A DNA stretch of 64,000 nt from Microbacterium sp. Leaf288 (GCF_001422925.1 NZ_LMNI01000011.1:444515-508514); one strand, 5' to 3'; positions 26,296 to 35,366 are shown, counted from the stretch's first letter. The notes: a model not told the origin generated them from the sequence alone. Translations and numbers: made by a program.

Positions 26296-26521
26296 TGTGG
26301 AAGCCGAAGACCGCCGGTCATCGACGTGCGTGCGAACGCATGAAGATCGAAGCTCTGCAACGCAGGGGCCCGCGCAGGTGTCACGAACGATTCTCCTGGA
26401 TTCAGGAATCCCGCTCCGTGCGCTTGCGCCGGAGCTTTTTTGTTGCCGCGACGAGGATGACCGGGAGCCTTCGGCCGGCGCCCCGCCACCGCGGAGCGTC
26501 TCATTCACACAAGGAGTGGCC
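26296..26521 (+). promoter_or_regulatory. Ribosomal protein L10 leader
   Basis: A 226-base untranslated region precedes rplJ. It has the arrangement of L10(L12)4-binding leaders: several short complementary segments around 26305-26400 (for example GACCGCCGGTC and the CGCAGGTGTCACGAACG region), then a terminator-like hairpin and AAGGAG before the start. In bacteria the L10-L7/L12 complex binds such leaders to repress its own synthesis. The match is by position and general pattern; a covariance search was not possible. Confidence 0.75.
26413..26441 (+). terminator. Attenuator hairpin in the L10 leader
   Basis: Arms GCTCCG (26413-26418) and CGGAGC (26430-26435), with an inner GCGC-TT-GCGC stem, are followed directly by six T residues (26436-26441). 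It is a complete intrinsic terminator 80 bases before rplJ, suited to attenuation. Confidence 0.9.
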
Positions 26522-27037
26522 ATGGCGCAGAAGGAAGCATCGGTCGCCGAGCTCACGAAGCACTTCGAGGACTCGACCGCCGTTCTGCTGACCGAGTACC
26601 GCGGTCTGACGGTTGCCCAGCTCAAGGAGCTGCGCAACAGCATCCGTCAGGACGCGGAATACGCCGTGGTGAAGAACACGCTGACCAAGATCGCCGCGAA
26701 CAACGCGGGGATCTCGTCGCTGGACGACGACCTCAAGGGTCCGTCGGCCATCGCATTCGTGCACGGTGACCCGGTCTCCGTCGCGAAGGGTCTCCGTGCC
26801 TTCGCCAAGGCACACCCTCTTCTCGTGATCAAGGGCGGTTTCTTCGACGGAAACCCCCTGAGCGCTGACGAGGTCAACAAGCTCGCCGACCTCGAGAGCC
26901 GTGAAGTCCTGCTGGCGAAGCTCGCCGGTGCGATGAAGGCCTCGATGACCAAGGCGGCATACGTCTTCAATGCGCTTCCGTCGAAGGCCGTCCGCACGGT
27001 CGACGCGCTGCGCGAGAAGCAGGAGTCCGCGGCCTGA
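26522..27037 (+). CDS. rplJ: 50S ribosomal protein L10
   Basis: Encodes 171 aa. The N-terminal rRNA-binding domain shows [20 protein letters not shown] and [13 protein letters not shown]; the C-terminal helix that carries L7/L12 dimers follows from about 135. It anchors the stalk on 23S rRNA. An AAGGAG site stands 6-7 bases before ATG. It is cotranscribed with rplL. In this genome the pair is not next to rplK/rplA or rpoB. Confidence 0.98.
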   Translation: MAQKEASVAELTKHFEDSTAVLLTEYRGLTVAQLKELRNSIRQDAEYAVVKNTLTKIAANNAGISSLDDDLKGPSAIAFVHGDPVSVAKGLRAFAKAHPLLVIKGGFFDGNPLSADEVNKLADLESREVLLAKLAGAMKASMTKAAYVFNALPSKAVRTVDALREKQESAA

Positions 27038-27081
27038 CACCGGGCCTCGGCGTAGCAAAACCACAATCAAGGAGAAACATC

Positions 27082-27468
27082 ATGGCAAAGCTCAGCACTG
27101 AGGAGCTGCTCGACGCGTTCAAGGAGCTCACGCTCATCGAGCTCAGCGAGTTCGTCAAGGCGTTCGAGGAGACCTTCGACGTCACCGCCGCCGCCCCGGT
27201 CGCGGTTGCCGCTGCGGGCGCGCCCGCCGGTGCCGCTCCGGAAGAGGCCGAGGAGAAGGACTCGTTCGACGTCGTCCTCGAGGCCGCCGGCGACAAGAAG
27301 ATCCAGGTCATCAAGGTCGTCCGCGAGCTCACCTCGCTCGGCCTGGGTGAGGCGAAGGCGGTCGTCGACGGCGCTCCGAAGGCCGTCCTCGAGGGCGCCA
27401 ACAAGGAGACCGCCGAGAAGGCGAAGGCCGCTCTCGAAGAGGCCGGCGCGACGGTTACCCTCAAGTAA
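27082..27468 (+). CDS. rplL: 50S ribosomal protein L7/L12
   Basis: Encodes 128 aa, standard length. The N-terminal dimerisation helices ([27 protein letters not shown]), an Ala/Pro hinge and the factor-binding C-terminal domain ([30 protein letters not shown]) are in canonical order. It recruits translation GTPases. AAGGAG precedes ATG 27082; a strong terminator follows 26 bases after the stop. Confidence 0.98.
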   Translation: MAKLSTEELLDAFKELTLIELSEFVKAFEETFDVTAAAPVAVAAAGAPAGAAPEEAEEKDSFDVVLEAAGDKKIQVIKVVRELTSLGLGEAKAVVDGAPKAVLEGANKETAEKAKAALEEAGATVTLK

Positions 27469-27494
27469 TCCCGCGCTGCTTCTGCAGCGAACCC

Positions 27495-27531
27495 ACGAAG
27501 GCCCCGGATGCACGGCATCCGGGGCCTTCGT
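27495..27531 (+). terminator. rplJL terminator
   Basis: A perfect 17-bp stem (27495-27511 with 27515-27531) closes a three-base loop; its upper part contains GGATGC/GCATCC. A short T-containing tail follows. Confidence 0.9.
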
Positions 27532-27564
27532 CGTGCTGTCGGCGGTCCGCCGCCGAGTGAGACT

Positions 27565-27687
27565 GCGCATTCTGCGAAATCCCTTTCTCACGAATCGGTC
27601 ACGCTCCACCGTTGATTTCACCGCAGGGCTTGCGCTGCAGCATCCGTTCTGACAAGAATGAGAAAGCGCATTCCAGAAAGCGCATTC
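27565..27687. promoter_or_regulatory. Repeated GCGCATTC boxes upstream of a sugar importer
   Basis: GCGCATTC occurs at 27565-27572, 27666-27673 and 27680-27687. The last two are part of a 13-bp direct repeat AGAAAGCGCATTC with 14-bp spacing. The stretch is A/T-richer than its surroundings and lies 90-210 bases before the permease start, so it may be a regulator site. Nothing else is apparent in 27532-27776. Confidence 0.5.
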
Positions 27688-27776
27688 TCACCCTCGAAGA
27701 CGAGACCGGAGGATTCGGTGACGACGACGCACCGCCCCAGAACGCGGCCCCCGCGGCGCGCACGCGGAGCATCCGC

Positions 27777-28703
27777 ATGAGCGCGATCAGCGAGCTCGGC
27801 AAGCTCAAGACAGCGAAGGGCGACGGCAAGAAGCAGAACAAGGCCGCCTACCTCTTCCTCGCCCCGTGGTTCGTCGGGCTGGCGCTGATCACGATCGGCC
27901 CGATGGTGGCATCGTTCGGCCTGTCGTTCACGCGGTACAACCTGCTCAGCCCGCCGAAGTGGATCGGCTTCCAGAACTACGCCCGCATGTGGGAGGACGA
28001 GCGGCTGCACTCCGCCCTCCAGGTGACGTTCACGTACGTGTTCGTGTCGCTGCCGCTGCAGCTCGCCGTCGCGCTGTTCCTCGCGATCGTGCTCGACCGG
28101 GGCCTGCGCGGGCTCGCCTTCTACCGGTCGGCCTTCTACCTGCCGTCGCTGCTCGGCGCGAGCGTCGCGATCGCGATCCTGTGGCGCCAGATCTTCGGCG
28201 TCGACGGTCTCGTCAATCAGGTGCTCGCGGTCTTCGGAATCGAGGGGCAGGGGTGGATCTCGAACCCTGACACCGCCCTCGGCACGCTCATGATCCTGAA
28301 CGTCTGGACCTTCGGCTCGCCGATGGTGATCTTCCTCGCGGGCCTCCGCCAGATCCCGACGATGTACTACGAAGCGGCCGACGTCGACGGGGCCAGCCGG
28401 CGGCAGCAGCTCTTCCGCATCACGATCCCGCTGCTCACGCCGATCATCTTCTTCAACGCCGTGCTGCAGCTGATCGGCACGTTCCAGTCGTTCACCCAGG
28501 CGTACATCGTCTCGGGCGGCACCGGCGGGCCGGTCGACTCCACGCTCTTCTACACGCTGTACCTGTACCAGCAGGGCTTCACGAACTACAACATGGGCTA
28601 CGCATCGGCCATGGCGTGGTTGCTGCTGGTCATCATCGGCATTCTGACCGTCCTGATGTTCTGGACCTCGAGATTCTGGGTTTTCTACGATGACCAAGAT
28701 TGA
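27777..28703 (+). CDS. Carbohydrate ABC transporter permease (CUT1, MalF/UgpA-like)
   Basis: Encodes 308 aa from ATG 27777; the frame is open upstream to 27612 but ahead of ATG it is charged and repetitive. Six membrane segments are predicted, with the EAA loop YYEAADVDGASRRQQLFRITIPLL. It pairs with the next permease, whose start lies 14 bp inside this gene. No ATPase gene is in the operon, as is common for actinobacterial CUT1 systems that share MsiK. Confidence 0.95.
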   Translation: MSAISELGKLKTAKGDGKKQNKAAYLFLAPWFVGLALITIGPMVASFGLSFTRYNLLSPPKWIGFQNYARMWEDERLHSALQVTFTYVFVSLPLQLAVALFLAIVLDRGLRGLAFYRSAFYLPSLLGASVAIAILWRQIFGVDGLVNQVLAVFGIEGQGWISNPDTALGTLMILNVWTFGSPMVIFLAGLRQIPTMYYEAADVDGASRRQQLFRITIPLLTPIIFFNAVLQLIGTFQSFTQAYIVSGGTGGPVDSTLFYTLYLYQQGFTNYNMGYASAMAWLLLVIIGILTVLMFWTSRFWVFYDDQD

Positions 28704-29613
28704 CGACGCCGCCACGACGGCCCCGCTCGCGACCGAGACGATCGTCACCGGACGCCAGCCGCGCACCCGCCGGCGGAGCCCCTTCCGCAGGCCGATGACG
28801 AGCATCGTGCGCCACACCCTGCTCATCGCGCTCGCGCTCGCGATGCTCTATCCCGTAATCTGGATGGTCGTCAGCTCGCTGCGTCCGAACGACGAGATCT
28901 TCCGCGATCCGAGCATCATCCCCGACAGCTTCGAGGTCTCGAACTACACCGACGGCTGGAACGCGCTCGCCTACCCGTTCAACGTGTACATGTGGAACTC
29001 GGCGCTGATCGTGCTCGGCTGCATCGTCGGCAACCTGGTGTCGTGCTCGATGGCCGCCTACGCCTTCGCGCGGCTGTCGTTCACCGGCAAGCGGTTCTGG
29101 TTCGCGGTGATGCTCCTGAGCATCATGCTCCCGATCCACGTGATCATCGTCCCGCAGTACGTGCTGTTCTCCCAGCTGGGATGGGTCAACACCCTCCTGC
29201 CGCTGATCGTGCCGAAGCTCCTCGCCACCGACGCGTTCTTCATCTTCCTGATGGTGCAGTTCATCCGCGGCATCCCGAAGGAGCTCGATGAGGCCGCGCG
29301 GATCGACGGCGCAGGTCACCCCCGGATCTTCCTCCAGATCATCCTGCCGCTGATGGTCCCGGCGCTTGCGACGACGGCGATCTTCACCTTCATCTGGACG
29401 TGGAACGACTTCTTCTCGCAGCTGATCTTCCTCACCAAGCCCGAGCTGTACACCGTGCCCCTGGCGCTGCGGTCCTTCGAGGACGCGCAGAGCTCCACCA
29501 ACTACGCCCAGATGTTCGCGATGAGCGTCGTCTCGCTCATCCCGATCTTCCTGATCTTCCTGTTCGGCCAGAAGTTCCTCATCAAGGGGATCGCGACGAC
29601 CGGGATCAAGTGA
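28690..29613 (+). CDS. Carbohydrate ABC transporter permease (CUT1, MalG/UgpE-like)
   Basis: Encodes 307 aa. A 35-residue hydrophilic N-terminus precedes six membrane segments; the EAA loop is ELDEAARIDGAGHPRIFLQIILPLM. It overlaps the first permease by 14 bp, implying coupled translation. The following gene is the binding protein. Confidence 0.95.
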   Translation: MTKIDDAATTAPLATETIVTGRQPRTRRRSPFRRPMTSIVRHTLLIALALAMLYPVIWMVVSSLRPNDEIFRDPSIIPDSFEVSNYTDGWNALAYPFNVYMWNSALIVLGCIVGNLVSCSMAAYAFARLSFTGKRFWFAVMLLSIMLPIHVIIVPQYVLFSQLGWVNTLLPLIVPKLLATDAFFIFLMVQFIRGIPKELDEAARIDGAGHPRIFLQIILPLMVPALATTAIFTFIWTWNDFFSQLIFLTKPELYTVPLALRSFEDAQSSTNYAQMFAMSVVSLIPIFLIFLFGQKFLIKGIATTGIK

Positions 29614-29708
29614 CGCTCGCGTCACGCACCGCTTCGCGGGCCGCCGGGCCCACCCTCATCACAACGCACCAACACCACTCACCGACTTCGGTCGAAAGGA
29701 TGCAAGAC

Positions 29709-31046
29709 ATGCGACGCACCACAACCGCACCGCGCTGGTTGCTGCTGACCTCCGTCGGCGCAGCGACGATGCTGACGCTGACGGCGTGCGCGGGTCAGGC
29801 GGAGACCCCCGCCACCGGCCCGACACTGTCCGACGAGCCCGTGACGCTCAGCTTCACCTGGTGGGGCAACGACGTCCGCCACGGGATCACCGAGGAGCTC
29901 ATCGCGGCCTTCGAGGCCGAGCACGAGAACATCACCATCGAGCCGCAGTACACCGACTGGGCGGGCTACTGGGACAAGCTCGCCACCACGGTGGCGGCCG
30001 GCGATGCGCCCGACATCATCCAGATGGACGAGAAGCAGCTCTCGACGTACGCCGCGAACGGCGTGCTGCTCGACCTCGGAACCCTCGGCGACCAGCTGCC
30101 CACCGGCGACTTCCCGGAGTCGGTGCTCGGCACCGGAGCGCTCGACGGCACGCAGTACGGCATCCCGGTCGGCATCAACACGTACACATATATGGCGAAC
30201 GTGGATGTCCTCGAGAGCCTCGGCATCGATGTTCCCGACGACGAGACGTGGTCGTGGGACGACCTCAACGAGATCGCCGAGGAGGTCACCGCCGCCAGCG
30301 GCGGCGCGGTCGTCGGCTCGCAGTCGTGGGGCTTCGAGGACGGCGGCCTCAACAACTGGCTGCGTCAGCACGGCGAGTCGCTGTACGCCGAGGACGGATC
30401 GCCCGAGGTGACCGCGACCGAGAAGACGCTCGCCGCCTGGTGGCAGAACCTGCTCGATGTCACCGAGGCCGGCGGCACGCCCGTCCCCTCTGCGACGATC
30501 GAGCGCGAGTCGGCCGGACTCGCAGAGTCGTTCACGGCGACCAACCAGTCGGCCTTCGGACCGTGGTGGTCGAACCAGGTCGCGGCGCTGCGCGACGCGA
30601 GCGGTCAGAACCTCGTGCCGCTCATGGTGCCGACGCCGGACGAGGGCGAAGACGCCGCCGCGTACTACAAGCCGTCGATGTTCTGGTCGGCGTCGGCCAA
30701 GACCGAGCACCCCGCCGAGGTCGCGCTGTTCCTCGACTTCCTCGCGAACAGCGAGGAGGCGGCCGACCTGCTGCTCGCCGAGCGCGGCGTGCCGGCCAAC
30801 GAGAAGATCCGCGAGTACATCACCCCCAAGCTCGACGAGGTCAACCAGGAGGTCGTCGACTTCCTCGACAAGATCGCGCCGCGCGTGGGAGACGCGCCCC
30901 CCGCCACCCCGCCGGGCGGTGGAGCCATCGAGACGATCATCGACCAGCACACCCAGCGGGTGCTGTTCGGCGAAGTGACGCCCGAGGACGCCGCGGCGAG
31001 CTTCATCGCCGAGCTGCAGCGGGCGCTCGACGACGCCGCCATCTAG
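29709..31046 (+). CDS. Carbohydrate ABC transporter substrate-binding lipoprotein (CUT1)
   Basis: Encodes 445 aa from ATG 29709, since GAAAGGA (29694-29700) is then well spaced; ATG 29700 sits inside that site. Lipobox LTAC follows a Tat/Sec-like basic start. SBP_bac_1 features include LSFTWWGNDVRH, APDIIQMDEKQLSTYAANG, YGIPVGINTYTYMAN and a C-terminal HPAEVALFLDFLANSEEAADLLL. It binds an oligosaccharide or sugar derivative; the downstream dehydrogenase and PmoA-like protein suggest a modified sugar. Confidence 0.95.
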   Translation: MRRTTTAPRWLLLTSVGAATMLTLTACAGQAETPATGPTLSDEPVTLSFTWWGNDVRHGITEELIAAFEAEHENITIEPQYTDWAGYWDKLATTVAAGDAPDIIQMDEKQLSTYAANGVLLDLGTLGDQLPTGDFPESVLGTGALDGTQYGIPVGINTYTYMANVDVLESLGIDVPDDETWSWDDLNEIAEEVTAASGGAVVGSQSWGFEDGGLNNWLRQHGESLYAEDGSPEVTATEKTLAAWWQNLLDVTEAGGTPVPSATIERESAGLAESFTATNQSAFGPWWSNQVAALRDASGQNLVPLMVPTPDEGEDAAAYYKPSMFWSASAKTEHPAEVALFLDFLANSEEAADLLLAERGVPANEKIREYITPKLDEVNQEVVDFLDKIAPRVGDAPPATPPGGGAIETIIDQHTQRVLFGEVTPEDAAASFIAELQRALDDAAI

Positions 31047-31048
31047 CC

Positions 31049-31092
31049 GACGAGCGGGGTCGCGCCCATTCGAGCGCGCGACCCCGTCGTCC
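31049..31092 (+). terminator. Hairpin after binding-protein gene
   Basis: Arms around GCGGGGTCGCGC and GCGCGACCCCGTC pair over about 16 bases with one bulge, directly after the stop. Without a long T run it may act as an attenuator that lowers expression of the downstream regulator gene. Confidence 0.65.
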
Positions 31093-31110
31093 CCAGGACC
31101 GCGCGGGGCC

Positions 31111-31249
31111 GGACCGAAGTGATGAGGGGTCCGGTCCCGGGCGGGCACGCCGCCCGGGGACGGCGGACTGCGGCCCGGGACGAGCGCCCACGGCGGGCAG
31201 GTCGCCCGCCTGCATGTCATCGGTCCGAATGCGCCGCACCGGGTCCGAA
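31111..31249. promoter_or_regulatory. GGTCCGAA boxes before the LacI-PmoA gene
   Basis: GGTCCGAA is present at 31222-31229 and 31242-31249, exactly 20 bp apart, and a related GGACCGAA stands at 31111-31118. GC-rich hairpins (for example GGCGGGCAGGTCGCCCGCC) fill the space between. Two helical turns between the boxes suit a dimeric regulator. Confidence 0.4.
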
Positions 31250-31280
31250 CACGCCCACTATTGAGAGAGGAGGGGATTCC

Positions 31281-33137
31281 TTGAGCGAGGTCACGTCGCG
31301 CCCGATCACGATGGCGCAGGTCGCACAGCACGCCGGTGTGTCGCAGGCATCCGTCTCGCGCGTCCTCAACGGCGTCGCCACCGTCGACCCCGCGATCGTC
31401 GCGAAGGTCAACCGCGCGGTCGCCGCACTGAACTACTCGCCGAGCGAGGCGGCGCGCAGCCTCGTGCGGGGGAGCAGCCACACCATCGCGCTGCTGGTGC
31501 CCGACCTCGAGAATCCGATGTTCCAGGGCGTGCTCAAGGGCCTCACCGTCGCGGCAGCCCGCGACGGCTACCGCGTGCTCGTCGCCGACAGCGCCGAGGC
31601 GGTCGGCGTCGAGGCCGACATCGCGAGCGAGGCCCGCAGCAAGTGCGACGCGCTCGTGCTGGTCTCGCCCCGCATGCCGGACGCCGAGCTGCGCGATCTG
31701 ATCCAGCGCACCACGCCGGTCGTGGTGGTGAACCGTCGCGTCGACGACACTGCCGCCGCGCAGCTGTCGGTCGACTACGCCACTGCCGTCAAGGAGCTGG
31801 GGATGCACCTGCGCGGCTTCGGCCATCGACGTATCGCGTACGTCGCGGGCCCGGCCCTCAGCTACGCGAACGAGCAGCGGGCCCTCGGACTGGGGGAGCT
31901 CGCCCGGGAGTACCCCGACCTCGAGTTCCTCACCATTCCGGCGGGATCGAGCATGGAGGCGGGCTACGACGCCGCCGACGCCGTGCTCGAGACCGGGGCG
32001 ACCGCCGCCATCGCCTTCAACGACCTCGTCGCGCTCGGGCTCATGTCGCGCCTGCGCGAGGTTGGCGTGGAGGTGCCCGAACAACTCTCCATCGTCGGGA
32101 TCGACGACATCCCGCAGTCTCGTTTCGCCGCCCCTCCGCTGACGACCATGTCGGTCCCGCGGATCGAGATCGGGCGGCAGGCTTGGAATCGCATGCGTCA
32201 AGCGCTGGACGGAGAGAGCGCCGACCACCCCCTGTTCTATCGGCCCGTCCTGGTCGCGCGCCACAGCTCCGGTCCGGCGTCCCACGCCAGCGGCTGGGTG
32301 GGGCCTGCGCGTCCGGTGCTCCGGCTGGGGTCCACCGTCGTCGCCCAGTACGAGGAGGGCGTGAACGTCGACTCGGTGCTGTCGCCGCGGCCCTATCTCG
32401 ACGCCGTGATCTCCCGCACGGGCACCCCGCTCACCGTGACCGAGCCTACGGACCACCCCCACCACCTGGGCGTGAGCCTCGCCATCGCCGACGTCAACGG
32501 CACGTCGTACTGGGGCGGGCGCACCTACGTGCGCGGCGAGGGATCGGTCATGGTGCCCAACCACGGACGCCAGCGCCGGGACCGCCTCCACATCGAGGGG
32601 CACGCGCTCGACGAGCGGCTCAGCTGGGTCGACGAGCACGGCACCACGCAGCTCGTCGAAGTGCGGGAGCTCCGCTCCGCCGAGCTCGCGAACGGCTGGG
32701 CGCTCCGCTGGCGCAGCCGTCTCAAGGCGACCCTCGACGCGATCACGTTCGGCTCCCCGGCGACGAACGGGCGCGACGGCGCGGGCTACGGCGGCATCTT
32801 CTGGCGTTTCGCCCCCGAGATCGCCCGCGTCTTCAGCCCTGCCGGCGACACCGAGCGCGACGTGCACGGCGCGGCGACTCCGTGGCTCGCCTTCACCTTC
32901 CCCGAACGGGGCACGACCGTCGTGCTGACCCAGGGCGACGAGCGCCTGCCGTGGTTCGTGCGGTTCGCCGAGTACCTGGGCGCAGGGCCGTCCGTCGCAT
33001 GGGACGAGCCCCGGACGATCCCCGAGGGAGGGGAGCTCAGCCTCGAGCTGACGGCGTACGTGCTCGACGAGGAGCTCGCCGACGCTGCGGCCGTCGAGGC
33101 GGCCCTTCCCGCGCTGCGCGCCGAGGCGGGGCTGTGA
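31281..33137 (+). CDS. LacI-family regulator fused to a PmoA-like (DUF6807) domain
   Basis: Encodes 618 aa from TTG 31281, preceded by GAGGAGGGG. Residues 8-60 are a LacI helix-turn-helix (ITMAQVAQHAGVSQASVSRVLNG). Residues 65-330 form the periplasmic-binding-like sensor (ALLVPDLENPMFQGVLKGL, AIAFNDLVALGL, IVGIDDIPQSRFAAPPLTT). After about 340 the protein continues with a PmoA-like domain marked by PTDHPHHLGVSLAIADVNGTSYWGGRT and DGAGYGGIFWRF. PmoA-like proteins are usually separate; their reaction is not established. The GTG of the dehydrogenase overlaps the stop. The fusion may sense or process the sugar that the operon imports. Confidence 0.9.
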   Translation: MSEVTSRPITMAQVAQHAGVSQASVSRVLNGVATVDPAIVAKVNRAVAALNYSPSEAARSLVRGSSHTIALLVPDLENPMFQGVLKGLTVAAARDGYRVLVADSAEAVGVEADIASEARSKCDALVLVSPRMPDAELRDLIQRTTPVVVVNRRVDDTAAAQLSVDYATAVKELGMHLRGFGHRRIAYVAGPALSYANEQRALGLGELAREYPDLEFLTIPAGSSMEAGYDAADAVLETGATAAIAFNDLVALGLMSRLREVGVEVPEQLSIVGIDDIPQSRFAAPPLTTMSVPRIEIGRQAWNRMRQALDGESADHPLFYRPVLVARHSSGPASHASGWVGPARPVLRLGSTVVAQYEEGVNVDSVLSPRPYLDAVISRTGTPLTVTEPTDHPHHLGVSLAIADVNGTSYWGGRTYVRGEGSVMVPNHGRQRRDRLHIEGHALDERLSWVDEHGTTQLVEVRELRSAELANGWALRWRSRLKATLDAITFGSPATNGRDGAGYGGIFWRFAPEIARVFSPAGDTERDVHGAATPWLAFTFPERGTTVVLTQGDERLPWFVRFAEYLGAGPSVAWDEPRTIPEGGELSLELTAYVLDEELADAAAVEAALPALRAEAGL

Positions 33138-34240
33138 CCGGACGCCTCCGCGTCGGCGTCGCCGGCGTCCACGGCCACGGGCGCCGCCACGTCGACGCGG
33201 TGCTCGCCGCTTCCGACCTCGAACTCGTCGCCGTCGCCGACCCCCGGGGCGGCGGCGACGTTCCCTCCTCGACGCAGGTGTTCGCCGACGCCGTCGCCAT
33301 GATCGACGCCGTCCACCTCGACATCGTCGTGCTCAGCACCCCGATCCCGACCCATGCAGGCCTCGCCCGGCTGGCGCTCGCGCGCGGCGCGCATGTGCTG
33401 CTCGAGAAGCCCCCGGTGCCGTCCGTCGCCGATCACCACGAGCTCGTGAGCGCGGCGGATGCTGCATCCCGAGCCGTGCAGGTCGGTTTCCAGTCGCTGG
33501 GGAGCGCCGGTGTGGCGGCGACGGCCGAGGCCGCAGCATCCGGGATCATCGGCGACGTGCTCCACTACGGGGCGGTGGGGCAATGGGCCCGGTCCGAGGA
33601 GTACTGGCGGCGCGCGCCGTGGGCGGGGCACCGCGTTCTCGATGGCCGGCTGGTCGCCGACGGCGTCGCGACCAATCCGCTGGCCCACGCGATCGCGACG
33701 GCGCTCGCGATCGCCGGTGCCGCCGCCCCCGAGGACGTCGTCGGGATCGACGCGGACCTCCGTCGCGCGAACGACATCGCGACCGACGACACATCGTCGC
33801 TCGTCATCGACCTGCGCGGGGGAGCGCGGGTGGCGGCCGGCCTCGCGGCGACCGCCGGGGAACGGCATGAGCCGTACGTGCTCGTGCGGGGCAGCCGGGG
33901 CTTCCTGGTGTACGTCTACACGCTCGACACCCTCCACGTCCATCGCGACGGAGCGGCGCTGCCACGCACCTACGCGTTCGAGCGCACCGAGCTGCTCGAC
34001 AACCTCGTCCGGCACGTCCGCGGCGCGGAGGGGCTGCTCGCCCCGCTCGAGCGCACCGGTGCTTTCACCCGGGTGCTCGAGGAGATCGTCACCGGTCCGC
34101 CCCCGACGCCCATCGCGCCCGCGCTGGTGCGGGTCGAGGCGTCCGCCGGCGAGACCTTCCGCGTCGTGACCGGCGTCGAGGACGCCGTGGAGCGCGTGGC
34201 GTGGGAAGCTCGCACCTTCCGGGACCTCGCCGTGCTCTGA
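33134..34240 (+). CDS. Gfo/Idh/MocA-family oxidoreductase
   Basis: Encodes 368 aa from GTG 33134, overlapping the upstream stop (GTGA). The Rossmann motif GVAGVHGHGRRHVDAVL is at the N-terminus, with the LLEKPPVPS signature near 97. The C-terminal domain (about 120-360) includes QWARSEEYWRRAPWAGHRVLDG, typical of the subgroup found beside PmoA-like proteins. It probably oxidises or reduces the imported sugar with NAD(P). Confidence 0.92.
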   Translation: MTGRLRVGVAGVHGHGRRHVDAVLAASDLELVAVADPRGGGDVPSSTQVFADAVAMIDAVHLDIVVLSTPIPTHAGLARLALARGAHVLLEKPPVPSVADHHELVSAADAASRAVQVGFQSLGSAGVAATAEAAASGIIGDVLHYGAVGQWARSEEYWRRAPWAGHRVLDGRLVADGVATNPLAHAIATALAIAGAAAPEDVVGIDADLRRANDIATDDTSSLVIDLRGGARVAAGLAATAGERHEPYVLVRGSRGFLVYVYTLDTLHVHRDGAALPRTYAFERTELLDNLVRHVRGAEGLLAPLERTGAFTRVLEEIVTGPPPTPIAPALVRVEASAGETFRVVTGVEDAVERVAWEARTFRDLAVL

Positions 34241-34255
34241 CGCACGGTCCGAGGT

Positions 34256-35305
34256 TCAGGCGGTGCCGAGCGGGCCGACGCCGATGATCGCGGACGCGTC
34301 GTCGTCGACGGAGGCTGTGGAGTTGCGCACCACGAGCGGTGACGACTCGTACATGCGGTGGGTGGGGGCGTCGGGGTCGTCGAGCTGCCACATGAGCAGC
34401 TGCACGGCGGCGCGTCCCTGCTGGTGCGGCCGCTGCTGCAGCGTGGTGAGCGAGAACATCTCGGCGTAGGCGTGGTCGTCGATGCCGACCACGCTGAGCC
34501 GCTCCGGAACCCGGATCCCCAGCCGTCGCGCGGCGATGATCGCGCCGACCGCGACCTCGTCGCACACCCCCACGATGGCCGTCGGCCGCGTGCGGCGGTC
34601 GCCGAGCAGCTCGACGGCCGCGCCGTACCCGCCGGGCATCGTCACCTCGGACTGGACATGGCGAGCGGATGCCTCGAACCCTGCCTCGCGCATCGCAGAG
34701 CGATACCCGTCCAGGCGCCGGCCGTCGCCGAAGCTGGTGCGGCGGCCGTCGGGGTCGCCCCCGAGGAAGACGATCTCGTGGTGCCCCAGGCCGATGAGGT
34801 GGTCGGTGGCGATCCGGGCGGCGGCCTCGTCATCGATCGAGACGGCATTGGTGCCGATGTCGTAGCCGCCGACGGCGACGACCGGCTTGCCGAAGGCGAC
34901 GAGCCGCTCGAGCTCGCGTGCGCTGGGCTCGATGCCGACCGCGATCAGCCCGTCGAACCTCTTGCGGGCGAGGAAGTGCTCGAACATCTCGCGGCGCGCA
35001 GCCGACTCGGGTGGCGCGCCGTAGAGGGCGAGGTCGTACCGGCGCTCGAGCAGCGCATCCTGGATGCCTTCGAGAACCTGGGCGAAGAACCACCGGTCCA
35101 GCGACGGCATGACGACACCGACGGTCTGGGTGCGTCCCGTCACCAGGCTCACGGCGCTCGTCGTGGGCACGTAGCCCAGGGCGGTCGCGGCATCCCGCAC
35201 CCGCTGGCGGGTGGCTGCGGAGACGTACCCCGAGCCGGTGAGAGCCCGCGAGGCCGTCGACTTCGAGACGCCTGCCGCCCGCGCAACATCGGCGATGCCC
35301 GCCAT
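34256..35305 (-). CDS. LacI-family transcriptional regulator
   Basis: Encodes 349 aa. The helix-turn-helix is GIADVARAAGVSKSTASRALTGSGYVS, followed by the hinge VPTTSAVSLVTGR and a sugar-binding-protein-like sensor (VGVVMPSLDRWFFAQVLEGI, VVGIDDHAYAEMFSLTTLQQRPHQQG). It is divergent from the alpha-glucoside importer. A perfect palindrome at 35351-35366, 46 bp before its start, and a related site at the importer promoter suggest control of both directions. Confidence 0.95.
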   Translation of the reverse strand: MAGIADVARAAGVSKSTASRALTGSGYVSAATRQRVRDAATALGYVPTTSAVSLVTGRTQTVGVVMPSLDRWFFAQVLEGIQDALLERRYDLALYGAPPESAARREMFEHFLARKRFDGLIAVGIEPSARELERLVAFGKPVVAVGGYDIGTNAVSIDDEAAARIATDHLIGLGHHEIVFLGGDPDGRRTSFGDGRRLDGYRSAMREAGFEASARHVQSEVTMPGGYGAAVELLGDRRTRPTAIVGVCDEVAVGAIIAARRLGIRVPERLSVVGIDDHAYAEMFSLTTLQQRPHQQGRAAVQLLMWQLDDPDAPTHRMYESSPLVVRNSTASVDDDASAIIGVGPLGTA

Positions 35306-35350
35306 CGGGTCCTCCTCGCGCGCCCGGGGACGCCGACGTCACCCGGGATC

Positions 35351-35366
35351 CTGGAACCGGTTCCAG
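35351..35366. promoter_or_regulatory. LacI operator 1
   Basis: A perfect 16-bp palindrome, CTGGAACCGGTTCCAG, with the central CG typical of LacI/PurR operators. It lies upstream of the divergent LacI gene. Confidence 0.88.

Noticed and set aside
31111..31280. Start of the LacI-PmoA protein at an upstream ATG (31119)
   Set aside because: The added residues are Arg/Pro-rich and hairpin-encoded, while TTG 31281 has a strong ribosome-binding site and gives the normal LacI N-terminus.
29679..32867. A 1062-codon open frame on the minus strand
   Set aside because: It lies opposite the well-supported binding protein and LacI-PmoA genes and has the Arg/Gly/Val-rich composition of antisense frames in GC-rich DNA. 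The same holds for long frames at 12337-15249 (beyond the TetR gene), 2206-3819 and 46698-48977 on the minus strand.
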